DNA from: an uncultured Bacilli bacterium
Lineage (GTDB): Bacteria; Bacillota_I; Bacilli_A; RF39; UBA660
NCBI GenBank assembly: GCA_944373065.1
Contig: CALWAJ010000068.1
Location: 1 to 6,211, forward strand
Reading direction: 5' to 3'
Length of the DNA: 6,211 nt
Each line of letters starts with the position of its first letter. The stretch's first letter is position 1. The notes beneath the pieces are model-generated. The model ran no database searches and was not told the DNA's origin. It saw only the letters and a program-made list of their open reading frames with translations. The position numbers and the translations under genes were made by a program. This document shows positions 1 through 6,124 of this stretch, one piece after another.

Positions 1-587
1 AAGGATATACTACTACTTTATATATCTTAACTAAGTTAGCTTTATGCTTAAGTGGTGAAGAAGATAGCTTTGATGATGATAAATATATAGAAGCTGTTAA
101 GAAAGGGTTAGACTTATACGAAGATGTTAAACCTATGGCTAAAGAATTAGTTCCTATGGATATGGCTTTTTCTATTGCTAGAGGTTATAGTTATTCTATC
201 GCTAAAGAGTTTGCTCTAAAAGTTATGGAAACATGTTTAGTTCCAGTTATTCCATATAAAGCTAGTGAATTCTGCCATGGACCACTTGCCTCAACTAGTG
301 AAAAACATCCTGTAGTTTTATTTGCAGTAGATGATAAAACTAACGAAGATATTAAAAGAGTTGTTACTTATCTTAAAGATACAAAAGCTAAGACTTATGT
401 AATTACTAATGATAAAGAAATTGCTAATCTAGCAGATATGACAATTATGATAGATGAGACTGAAAGTATTTATGCTTTCTATCAAGCTGCTATTGTAATG
501 CAACTATTATCTTGTGAAATGGCCTTTACTAAGGGAACATATCAAGATCATGTACCTGTATTAAGTGGTAGAACTAATACATTTTAG
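1..587 (+). CDS. SIS-domain sugar-phosphate isomerase/deglycase-like protein, C-terminal part (5' end cut by the window)
   Basis: The reading frame is open from the left edge (first full codon at 3) to a TAG at 585-587, giving 194 visible residues. The ATG at 135 is internal: the codons before it read like the end of a first SIS domain (GYTTTLYILTKLAL, similar to the AYTTQL region of GlmS). The second SIS domain follows, with an ARGYSYSIAKEFALKVMET segment and an EFCHGPLAS motif. The Glu and His of that motif (visible residues 89 and 92) match the conserved E-x2-HGP of GlmS and FrlB-type enzymes. Family members isomerise, deaminate or deglycate amino-sugar or Amadori-sugar phosphates in the cytoplasm. 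The C-terminus (VPVLSGRTNTF) lacks a lysine where GlmS has LAKSVTVE, and no glutaminase domain can be seen, so a deglycase or deaminase role is possible but unproven. The gene converges on the cysteine-cluster gene and is not part of the PTS operon. The family call is firm; the substrate is unknown. Confidence 0.85.
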   Translation, partial: GYTTTLYILTKLALCLSGEEDSFDDDKYIEAVKKGLDLYEDVKPMAKELVPMDMAFSIARGYSYSIAKEFALKVMETCLVPVIPYKASEFCHGPLASTSEKHPVVLFAVDDKTNEDIKRVVTYLKDTKAKTYVITNDKEIANLADMTIMIDETESIYAFYQAAIVMQLLSCEMAFTKGTYQDHVPVLSGRTNTF

Positions 588-593
588 ATATAT

Positions 594-625
594 TAAAAGT
601 GAAGAAAATTTAATCTTCACTTTTA
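594..625. terminator. Bidirectional intrinsic terminator between convergent genes
   Basis: A perfect 12-bp inverted repeat (TAAAAGTGAAGA / TCTTCACTTTTA, arms 594-605 and 614-625) encloses an 8-nt loop. On the plus strand it lies 6 nt after the SIS gene stop and is followed by a T-rich run (TTTTACTTTCTTTT). On the minus strand it lies 2 nt after the stop of the cysteine-cluster gene, and its second arm ends in TTTTA followed by ATATA. One hairpin can therefore serve both convergent genes. Confidence 0.85.
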
Positions 626-627
626 TT

Positions 628-1302
628 TTACTTTCTTTTATTACTTGAATAATTTATTTTTTTACTAATTCCCTTTTCTTTATAACGATTACAAGCTTTT
701 TCATATTCTAAAGGTGCTGCTTGTATTAATAGTGGTAACATTCTTTTAATATCTTCTTGTTCATCAATAGAAACAGTAGCCAAAACTCCACTTAAACATT
801 CATAAAATAAGTTTTCAATATCTTCTTTTAATTTATCTTCTAATGATATACCACAATATCTTTTAACAAATTTACTTAATACCTTTTGATAGCGATTCCA
901 TTCTTTTAAATGTAATATTTGATTATCTTTAGGGTGACAATTAATTCTATTGGATGCTGGAACAAAATTAACTCCTCCACTTGGTCTATGCTTAAAATCA
1001 TAATAGCAACCATCTTCTCTTAGCATACTACATGTCTTTTTTATTGATACTAAATCAACTATATCCCTATCTATATTTCTTGCTCTTAAATAAAGAAAAG
1101 GTGTGTATATTATTTTATCATTTGGTAGTTTTTCAAAGTATAAAAATGATACTATAGAAATATTACCTTCACTTAATATATTAGTTAACCCTTTAAATGA
1201 TAAATCTTTAAAGTCACATGGATAATAATCACACCCACTCTTTTTACAGCAATATCCTCCACAAGTTTTACAATATTCTTTATTTTCTAACTTTTCTTCC
1301 AT
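628..1302 (-). CDS. YkgJ-family cysteine-cluster (putative zinc/iron-chelating) protein
   Basis: This is a 224-residue cytoplasmic protein with no signal peptide or membrane segment. An N-terminal cluster C-x2-C-x3-CC-x4-C-x4-C (Cys11, 14, 18, 19, 24, 29) is followed by a second set, Cys91, Cys99 and Cys122. That second set sits in a CSMLREDGCYYDFKHRP context, like the C-x-fL...C-xiY-x-RP pattern of the YkgJ family (putative metal-binding or Fe-S; N-terminal CxxC-x3-CC motifs are also seen in the flagellin lysine methylase FliB). The C-terminal half is probably helical and ends in a basic tail. I chose the ATG at 1302 over the in-frame GTG at 1311, because that GTG is itself part of the TGAGGTG Shine-Dalgarno sequence, which is well placed for the ATG. 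The gene is monocistronic, with its own consensus promoter and a terminator at each end. Its biochemical role is unknown, and nothing in the sequence links it to sugar transport beyond being next to it. Confidence 0.8.
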   Translation of the reverse strand: MEEKLENKEYCKTCGGYCCKKSGCDYYPCDFKDLSFKGLTNILSEGNISIVSFLYFEKLPNDKIIYTPFLYLRARNIDRDIVDLVSIKKTCSMLREDGCYYDFKHRPSGGVNFVPASNRINCHPKDNQILHLKEWNRYQKVLSKFVKRYCGISLEDKLKEDIENLFYECLSGVLATVSIDEQEDIKRMLPLLIQAAPLEYEKACNRYKEKGISKKINYSSNKRK

Positions 1303-1328
1303 ATTATTCACCTCAATAGCAGTAACTT

Positions 1329-1356
1329 ATTATAGCAATCGTATATTGAAAGTCAA
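1329..1356 (-). promoter_or_regulatory. Sigma-A-type promoter for the cysteine-cluster gene
   Basis: On the minus strand, TTGACT (1356-1351) is separated by 16 bp from TATAAT (1334-1329), which is preceded by TGC to make an extended -10. Transcription should start near 1322, giving a leader of about 20 nt before the ATG at 1302. It is the closest match to consensus in the window and lies just beyond the EIIA terminator. Confidence 0.85.
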
Positions 1357-1359
1357 GTT

Positions 1360-1392
1360 AAAAGAATCTAAATTCCTTCATTAGATTCTTTT
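1360..1392 (-). terminator. Intrinsic terminator of the EIIA gene, overlapping its coding end
   Basis: A perfect 12-bp inverted repeat (AAAAGAATCTAA / TTAGATTCTTTT, arms 1381-1392 and 1360-1371) has a 9-nt loop. On the minus strand the first arm encodes the KESN residues near the EIIA C-terminus, and the second arm contains the TAG stop. The T-rich end of the stem runs into AACTTGACTTTC. Read on the plus strand it also has a T-rich tail (TTTTTCTTCTTT), but no plus-strand gene precedes it. Confidence 0.75.
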
Positions 1393-1796
1393 TCTTCTTT
1401 AGTAATAATTTTTTCTAAAGGGATAACTGACTTAATAGAAGCATCTTTACAAGATGTTTTTAATTCTTTTATGCTCATTTTATCTAACTTCATAGAAGTA
1501 TCTATTAGCCCTCCTAAGTTAATGCCTGTTACTACTTCATAGTTATCATTAGTAAAAGCAAGTTTAGATGTTACTTTAAAAGGTGTTCCTCCCATTAAAT
1601 CACAAGTAAATAAAATCTCACTATCTTTATTATCTCTAATTATCTTATTAAATTTATCCTCTAATGTATCATCATTATCATTGGATAAAAAGTCAACTGC
1701 ATAAATATTATCTTTAACCCCAGCTATCATAGTTAGGGAACTTAAAATTCCACTAGCAAAGTTATTATGTCCTGTTATTATTATAATCTGTTTCAT
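1368..1796 (-). CDS. PTS mannose-family EIIA component
   Basis: This 142-residue cytoplasmic protein takes phosphate from HPr and passes it to EIIB. Its fold-defining motifs are visible: a first strand KQIIIITGH with the phospho-acceptor His10 (same position as in ManX), the segment FASGILSSLTMIAG, then VDFLSNDND, and the core ILFTCDLMGGTPFK around residues 61-74. The residue after His10 is Asn instead of the usual Gly (GHN rather than GHG). The length fits a stand-alone EIIA, not a fused EIIAB. The ATG at 1796 follows GAAAGGT with a 9-nt spacer. The gene follows EIID but lies beyond a strong terminator and has its own promoter, so it can be expressed independently of the rest of the system. 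With the nearby EIIB, EIIC and EIID it completes one permease. The sugar is not predictable. Confidence 0.93.
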   Translation of the reverse strand: MKQIIIITGHNNFASGILSSLTMIAGVKDNIYAVDFLSNDNDDTLEDKFNKIIRDNKDSEILFTCDLMGGTPFKVTSKLAFTNDNYEVVTGINLGGLIDTSMKLDKMSIKELKTSCKDASIKSVIPLEKIITKEEKESNEGI

Positions 1797-1819
1797 TAAA
1801 ACACTACCTTTCTATAAGA

Positions 1820-1828
1820 ATTATACCA
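1820..1828 (-). promoter_or_regulatory. Extended -10 promoter of the EIIA gene
   Basis: The minus strand reads TGGTATAAT, a perfect -10 hexamer with a TGn extension, and transcription should start near 1813. No good -35 is present at the right distance: that region falls in the T-rich tail of the preceding terminator. An extended -10 often compensates for this. The resulting leader is only about 17 nt. Confidence 0.75.
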
Positions 1829-1835
1829 TTTTTAG

Positions 1836-1865
1836 ACAAAAAGAAAAAGCCTTAATAGGCTTTTT
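1836..1865 (-). terminator. Intrinsic terminator of the ptsH-to-EIID operon
   Basis: A perfect 9-bp stem (AAAAAGCCT / AGGCTTTTT, arms 1844-1852 and 1857-1865) with a 4-nt loop starts one base after the EIID stop codon. On the minus strand it continues into CTTTTTGTC, giving a U-rich tail. It is the most GC-stabilised hairpin in the window and should separate the operon from the EIIA gene. Confidence 0.88.
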
Positions 1866-1866
1866 A

Positions 1867-2685
1867 CTAAAGTATTCCAAAGAATGAGAATACAATTGAT
1901 ACTATTATAATACCTACAATCAATACTGTAGTATTTACTTTCTTTCTTAATAAGAAATAAATTAAGAAAGTAAATGCAAATGGTAAGATATTAGGTAAGA
2001 TCATATCAAAGAAGTCAGTTTGTAAATTAACAGTAGCATCATGTCCAATATCAATAGTAGTTTTTACTGTTAAAGTTACATAACTTGCGATTAATCCTCC
2101 TAATATTGTTACACCTAGTACTGATGCTGCATTACTAACTCTTTTAGTATTTTCTTGTAATTTATCTAAAGCTGCTGTACCTGTTTTATACCCCATTCTT
2201 GCAAGTGGGAAACGAAGTAAGAAAGCCACAAAGAATACTAAGAAGAATATAATTGGTCCTAAAACATTTCCTTGGTCAGAAAGTGATGCACAAATTCCTG
2301 CTGTAATTGGAAGTAATGTAAACCAGAATAAAGCATCTCCTATACCTGCTAAAGGTCCAAATAAAGATATTTTAATCTTTTTAACAGTTTCAGGATCTTC
2401 TCCACCTTCATAAAGTGATAACATTAATCCTTGTAAATAAGGAAGTAATGTATTGTGAGTATTAATGAACTCTAAGTTATCATGTAAAACTTTTGATAAA
2501 GTCTTAGGGTCATTCTTATATATCTTTTTTAATGCTGGCCCCATTCCTGCAGTAAAACCAATACTTTGCATTCTTTCGTAGTTAAAGCATGATTGATTTA
2601 AAACAGAAAGTAAAGCTAAATCATTTAAATCAGAATCTGTTACAACTCTTTTTCTTTTTTTCTCTTTAGTTACCTTAGATGCCAC
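1867..2685 (-). CDS. PTS mannose-family EIID membrane component
   Basis: This is the integral membrane partner of EIIC in sugar translocation. With the start chosen here it has 272 residues. A basic N-terminus (KVTKEKKRKR) is followed by the family landmarks FNYERMQ (34-40), the GFTAGMGPALKKIY segment, FINTHN near 73-78 and GPLAGIGDALFWF near 110-122. Hydrophobic segments follow, and the protein ends in a strongly hydrophobic tail after LLRKKVNTT. Two earlier in-frame starts exist (GTG at 2706, ATG at 2700). The GTG at 2685 is preferred because a strong GGAGGTGA Shine-Dalgarno at 2698-2691 lies 5 nt upstream of it, and the earlier starts have no comparable site. This leaves an 11-nt overlap with EIIC, consistent with translational coupling. 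It is the last gene of the operon, and its TAG abuts the terminator. Confidence 0.92.
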   Translation of the reverse strand: MASKVTKEKKRKRVVTDSDLNDLALLSVLNQSCFNYERMQSIGFTAGMGPALKKIYKNDPKTLSKVLHDNLEFINTHNTLLPYLQGLMLSLYEGGEDPETVKKIKISLFGPLAGIGDALFWFTLLPITAGICASLSDQGNVLGPIIFFLVFFVAFLLRFPLARMGYKTGTAALDKLQENTKRVSNAASVLGVTILGGLIASYVTLTVKTTIDIGHDATVNLQTDFFDMILPNILPFAFTFLIYFLLRKKVNTTVLIVGIIIVSIVFSFFGIL

Positions 2686-3457
2686 TCTTCTCACCTCCAT
2701 TTGCACTTGCTAAAGTCGTTTCTTTATCACCACTTCTATAGAACTCCATCATAGCAAAAGCTACACCCATGATAGCAACTGGTAAAACATTGTCAATTTG
2801 AATGAATGTTGCAAATAGGAATCCTGCAAGTAAGTATGGAACATATCTTGCTTTTAAAGTTACACGAAGTAACATAGCAAATCCAACAGCAGGAAGTAAT
2901 CCACCAGCTACTTGGAATCCATTAACTAACCAATCTGGCATTGCTTCTACTAAAGCTTTTAATGGTTCTTGAGCAGCATATACTGATAAAAATGTTAAAA
3001 TACCAGTAGTAATACTTGTAATAACTATTCCATAAAAGCATAGTTTAAATAAGCCTTTAATGTTTCCTTCTTTAGCATATCTTTCTGCAGGACCATTGAA
3101 AGCTGTAAAAGCTGTATTTCTAACAGTCCATAAGAATTGTAATAATACTCCAAATGGATATGCTAATGCTAAACTAGTTGCTACATTATTTCCTGTAATG
3201 TGAGCAAATACAACAGTCATAACACTAGTAAGTAAGGCTTCAGGAACAGAAGCTCCTCCAATTCCAGCTATACCTGCAAAAGCAAGTTCTACCATACCAC
3301 CAGCCACTAAGCCTGTATTTAAATCACCTAGAATTGCACCTACAATAGGACAAACAATAATTGGTCTAAAGATAAATAATGCTTCTAGATGTCTGTCAAT
3401 AACAAGGATCATAACTACTAATGTTATAATTATTCCTTGTAATAATGTTATTTCCAT
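2675..3457 (-). CDS. PTS mannose-family EIIC membrane component (sorbose/GalNAc-like)
   Basis: This 260-residue polytopic membrane protein forms the sugar-binding channel with EIID. The first hydrophobic segment spans residues 5-20. It is followed by FRPIIVCPIVGAILGDLNTGL (30-50) and GGMVELAFAGIAGIGGASVPEA (53-74), which match the RP..xGP.vG..lGDl.tG and E..f.G....GGa..P blocks of SorA/AgaC-type EIIC proteins. More hydrophobic stretches lie around 92-110, 140-161, 182-198 and 205-237. The short C-terminus (GGEKSGI) is polar, and the codons for its GGEK carry the Shine-Dalgarno of EIID. The ATG at 3457 is preceded by AAAGGAGGAG with a 9-nt spacer, and the gap to EIIB is 17 nt. The sugar cannot be assigned, although the motifs favour the sorbose/N-acetylgalactosamine branch over ManY; this is a weak inference. 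Confidence 0.92.
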   Translation of the reverse strand: MEITLLQGIIITLVVMILVIDRHLEALFIFRPIIVCPIVGAILGDLNTGLVAGGMVELAFAGIAGIGGASVPEALLTSVMTVVFAHITGNNVATSLALAYPFGVLLQFLWTVRNTAFTAFNGPAERYAKEGNIKGLFKLCFYGIVITSITTGILTFLSVYAAQEPLKALVEAMPDWLVNGFQVAGGLLPAVGFAMLLRVTLKARYVPYLLAGFLFATFIQIDNVLPVAIMGVAFAMMEFYRSGDKETTLASANGGEKSGI

Positions 3458-3474
3458 ATTTTTTAACTCCTCCT

Positions 3475-3948
3475 TTAAAATTCTTTTCTTGGTGAATCAG
3501 GTGTATCTTGAATATAAATTTTATCAACATGTTTCTTGATATAATTTAAATCATCAAGATCTTCTTTACTAACAGCAACTTTGTCTGTTAGTTTTTCTTC
3601 ACCTTCATCATAATACATATTACCAATATCTACCTCCTTTATCTTTACACCTCCTTCAATTACTCTCCTTAAATCTTTAGGAGTTTGACATATCAATAAG
3701 ATGTGTTGATCATCTGATGCTTTATCTATAATATCAATAGTCTTTTGAATTGTAAAAAATCTTGTGTCATAACCAAGTGATGATGCTGCCATTCTCATAA
3801 CGCTTTGTTCTATTTCGCTTTCTGCTGTTTCATCATCAGCGACAACAATTAGATTTGCTCCTACTGCCCCTGCCCATAAACATACTATTTGTCCATGAAT
3901 TAATCTGTTATCAATTCTTGCTAATAAAATATTATTATCTTTTGCCAT
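3475..3948 (-). CDS. PTS mannose-family EIIB component
   Basis: This 157-residue cytoplasmic protein accepts phosphate from EIIA on His18 and transfers it to the incoming sugar. The signature ARIDNRLIHGQI at residues 10-21 is the standard V-R-x-D-x-R-L-I-H-G-Q motif containing the phospho-histidine. It is followed by VVADDETAES and a KEVDIGNMYYDEGEEKLT segment typical of the EIIB fold (usually NIGxMHxxxGxxxLT). It is a separate chain, not fused to EIIA, as in sorbose and N-acetylgalactosamine systems. The ATG at 3948 follows AGGAGG at 3962-3957 with an 8-nt spacer, and only 15 nt separate it from the ptsI stop, so it belongs to the ptsH-ptsI transcript. Confidence 0.94.
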   Translation of the reverse strand: MAKDNNILLARIDNRLIHGQIVCLWAGAVGANLIVVADDETAESEIEQSVMRMAASSLGYDTRFFTIQKTIDIIDKASDDQHILLICQTPKDLRRVIEGGVKIKEVDIGNMYYDEGEEKLTDKVAVSKEDLDDLNYIKKHVDKIYIQDTPDSPRKEF

Positions 3949-3963
3949 TATTTCATCCTCCTT

Positions 3964-5697
3964 TTAATAATATTTACCATATATTTTCTTAGCTTCTATA
4001 TCTAAATAAGCTTCAACTTCTTTAGCAGTCTTTAAAGTTAGTACTTTGTTTGTAATAGTTTCAGCTTCTTTAGAATCAATCATAGATATTAATTTTTTAA
4101 CCTTCAAAACCATACTAGCATTTACACTAAATTCTTGTAGGCCTAAACCAACAAGTAAGATAATTGCTAGTGGGTCTGCAGCCATTTCTCCACACATACC
4201 AACGAATTTATCTTTTTTATCTTTAACGGCATCTATGGTATTTTTAATAAGTCTAATAACACCTGGATTATAGAAACTATAAAGGTTACTAACAGTTGGA
4301 TTTAATCTATCAACTGCTACGGTATATTGAATTAAATCATTAGTGCCGATGCTAAAGAAATCAACTTCATCTATTAACATATCGGCCATAACTGCGGTAC
4401 TAGGAACTTCTACCATGATACCTACTTTAATATTTTCATAAAAAGGTATATTTTTACTAGCAAGTTCTCTTTTAGCTTCATCTAATATCTCGTTAGCTTT
4501 ATACACTTCTTCTAAAGATGATATCATTGGATACATTATCATGACATTACCATAATGACTTGCTCTAAGAATTGCTCTTAAACAAACTTTAAAGAAGTCT
4601 TTATTATCTAAACAATATCTTATCGCTCTATATCCTAAGAATGGATTTTGTTCATCCTTAATATCAATATAAGGACATTTCTTATCTCCACCTATATCTA
4701 AAGTTCTAATAATTAATTGTTTTCCATTTAACTTCTCAGCAAAAGTCTTATAAACATTAAATAAATAATCTTCTTCAGGTTCTACACTCCTATTCAAGAA
4801 TAAGAACTCTGTCCTAAATAGTCCTATTCCATCAGAATTAACTTCAAGTAGCTTATCTAGTTCTGATAACTCTCCAGCATTTGCAGTTATAAGTAATGAT
4901 TTATTATCTTTTGTTAAAGATTTTTTATCTTTCATCTCTACTAATGAGGCTTTTAGCAATTCATCTTTCTTTATCTTTTCTTTAATTTCACTAATCTTAG
5001 TATCCGTTAAATTATTCTCAATATAGCCTTCATTACCATTAACATAGATTAGCTCTCCATCAGTTAAAGTTTTACTAACTTCTTTTATGCCAAAAACTGA
5101 AGGAATTCCAAGAGTTGATGCAAGTATGGCAACATGACTTGTCTTTCCACCAATTTCTGCTACTATTCCTTTAACATATCCTAAGTTATTAGAAAGTAAA
5201 ACTGATGGTGGAATAGACTCTGCTACTAAGATAGTATCTTCTGATAATTTACTTAAGTCTATTTCTTTAATACCTAAAGCTTTTCTAATAAGTTTATTTG
5301 TAACATCTTCTATATCTTTACTTCTTTCTTTTAAATAAGCATTATCAACTAATGATAATTCTTCAGCTTTTCTTTTCATTACTTTAGTAATAGCAGTTAA
5401 CTTATCACATTTTTCTTCATCTATTACTTCTTCCATTGAAGTAATAAGAGAATTAGAACTTAAAAGTATTTTATAAAAATTACATAACTGTTTAATATCA
5501 TCAGAAGTAGCATCACTTTCTAACTCTTCATAATCTTTGCAAACACTTTCTACAATAGTCTTTAAATCTTCTTTTTCTTTAGTAATTTCATCATTTGTTG
5601 TTAGCTTTACCTCTTTTAGTTCTGGAATTTTAGAATCTATTATATAAACCTTTCCAAGAGCTAGACCATTACCAACTTTATTACCCAAGTACTTCAT
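3964..5697 (-). CDS. ptsI: PTS enzyme I, phosphoenolpyruvate-protein phosphotransferase
   Basis: This cytoplasmic dimeric enzyme transfers phosphate from PEP to HPr, the first step of every PTS relay. Its 577 residues match the usual length. The N-terminal HPr-binding and phospho-His domains hold GGKTSHVAILA, with active His188. The PEP-binding barrel shows DGIGLFRTEFLF (Arg295), IIRTLDIGGDK (Arg331), NPFLGYRAIR (351-360), MVEVPS (428-433), FSIGTNDLIQYTVAVDR (448-464) and MCGEMAADP (501-509). Cys502 is the catalytic acid at the same number as in E. coli. All known active-site groups are present, so the enzyme should be functional. A small departure is Ser at 194 (LAST) where many EIs have Arg (MAR). 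The start codon directly follows the ptsH stop (TAGATG), with AAGGTGA inside the ptsH end as Shine-Dalgarno 7 nt upstream, implying coupled translation. Confidence 0.98.
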   Translation of the reverse strand: MKYLGNKVGNGLALGKVYIIDSKIPELKEVKLTTNDEITKEKEDLKTIVESVCKDYEELESDATSDDIKQLCNFYKILLSSNSLITSMEEVIDEEKCDKLTAITKVMKRKAEELSLVDNAYLKERSKDIEDVTNKLIRKALGIKEIDLSKLSEDTILVAESIPPSVLLSNNLGYVKGIVAEIGGKTSHVAILASTLGIPSVFGIKEVSKTLTDGELIYVNGNEGYIENNLTDTKISEIKEKIKKDELLKASLVEMKDKKSLTKDNKSLLITANAGELSELDKLLEVNSDGIGLFRTEFLFLNRSVEPEEDYLFNVYKTFAEKLNGKQLIIRTLDIGGDKKCPYIDIKDEQNPFLGYRAIRYCLDNKDFFKVCLRAILRASHYGNVMIMYPMISSLEEVYKANEILDEAKRELASKNIPFYENIKVGIMVEVPSTAVMADMLIDEVDFFSIGTNDLIQYTVAVDRLNPTVSNLYSFYNPGVIRLIKNTIDAVKDKKDKFVGMCGEMAADPLAIILLVGLGLQEFSVNASMVLKVKKLISMIDSKEAETITNKVLTLKTAKEVEAYLDIEAKKIYGKYY

Positions 5698-5958
5698 CTA
5701 CTCTTCACCTTTTTCTATATATTCACATATTGCATCTAAAGCTTTTTGTTCATCATCACCACTAACTTCAACAGTTAATTTATCTCCACAATTTATATTT
5801 CCCATCATAACTTCTAATATTTCTTTAGCATTAATACTACTACCATTATGAATAAGTTTTATATCAGAGTTAAATGTAAGAGCAAGTTCTACTAAGGCAC
5901 TACCTGGTCTTGCATGTAATCCTGATACACTTTTTACTACAACATCTTTCTTTACCAT
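5698..5958 (-). CDS. ptsH: PTS phosphocarrier protein HPr with Glu at the Ser46 position
   Basis: HPr shuttles phosphate from EI to EIIA. The protein has 86 residues, typical of the family, and carries the active-site motif GLHARPGSALVELA with His15 at the canonical number. The C-terminal half aligns without gaps to Bacillus-type HPr: INAKEILEVMMG corresponds to VNLKSIMGVMSLG, and Gly58 lines up. The residue at the regulatory Ser46 position is Glu (codon GAA at 5823-5821), and residue 49 is also Glu instead of Gly. HPr kinase therefore has no serine to modify here, and the side chain may partly mimic phosphoserine. The ATG at 5958 is preceded by GGAGG at 5975-5971, a somewhat long 12-nt spacer, with a further AGG nearer the start. 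It is the first gene of the operon, behind its own promoter. Confidence 0.96.
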   Translation of the reverse strand: MVKKDVVVKSVSGLHARPGSALVELALTFNSDIKLIHNGSSINAKEILEVMMGNINCGDKLTVEVSGDDEQKALDAICEYIEKGEE

Positions 5959-6000
5959 GATTATACCTATCCTCCATCCTGTATTTTATCTTATAAAGTA

Positions 6001-6029
6001 ATAATAGCATAGATACTTTTAATTTACAA
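6001..6029 (-). promoter_or_regulatory. ptsHp: Promoter of the ptsH-ptsI-EIIB-EIIC-EIID operon
   Basis: On the minus strand, TTGTAA (6029-6024) and TATTAT (6006-6001) are separated by exactly 17 bp, and TGC directly precedes the -10. Transcription should start near 5994, leaving a leader of about 36 nt. I saw no clear cre (CcpA) palindrome, RNA-antiterminator site or PRD-regulator target around it, so the operon may be constitutive. Confidence 0.82.
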
Positions 6030-6060
6030 ATTTTTTTCATCTTCTAAAGTAAAATTTAGT

Positions 6061-6095
6061 AAAGAAAAAGATTAACTAAAATAGTAGTTAATCTT
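6061..6095 (-). terminator. Leftward intrinsic terminator of an unseen gene right of the window
   Basis: A perfect 11-bp stem (AAGATTAACTA / TAGTTAATCTT, arms 6068-6078 and 6085-6095) encloses a 6-nt loop. On the minus strand the second arm continues as TTTCTTTAC, giving a run CTTTTTCTTT. The plus-strand flank (ATAATCTTT) is a poor tail, so it reads best as a leftward terminator just upstream of the ptsH promoter. This implies a minus-strand transcript arriving through the tandem repeat from beyond position 6211. The stem has only two GC pairs, so its efficiency may be modest. Confidence 0.65.
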
Positions 6096-6124
6096 ATAAT
6101 CTTTATAATATACATAATTTAAAA

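Noticed and set aside
135..137. ATG as the start of the SIS gene
   Set aside because: The frame is open to the left edge, the upstream codons encode a recognisable SIS segment, and no Shine-Dalgarno precedes this ATG.
1309..1311. GTG as start of the cysteine-cluster gene
   Set aside because: It is part of the TGAGGTG Shine-Dalgarno element, which is properly spaced for the ATG at 1302-1300.
1867..3457. Possible frameshift between EIIC and EIID because the frames overlap
   Set aside because: Both proteins are full length with intact family motifs; the overlap is explained by an 11-nt coupled start.
4046..4273. Plus-strand open frame of 75 codons
   Set aside because: It lies entirely inside ptsI on the opposite strand, has no convincing ribosome binding site and no recognisable motif; ptsI has all its catalytic motifs intact across this stretch.
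5959..6060. CcpA cre operator or antiterminator site upstream of ptsH
   Set aside because: I looked for a cre-like palindrome and for RNA antiterminator structures near the promoter; only a partial match (TTTGTAAATT) overlapping the -35 is present, without the central CG.
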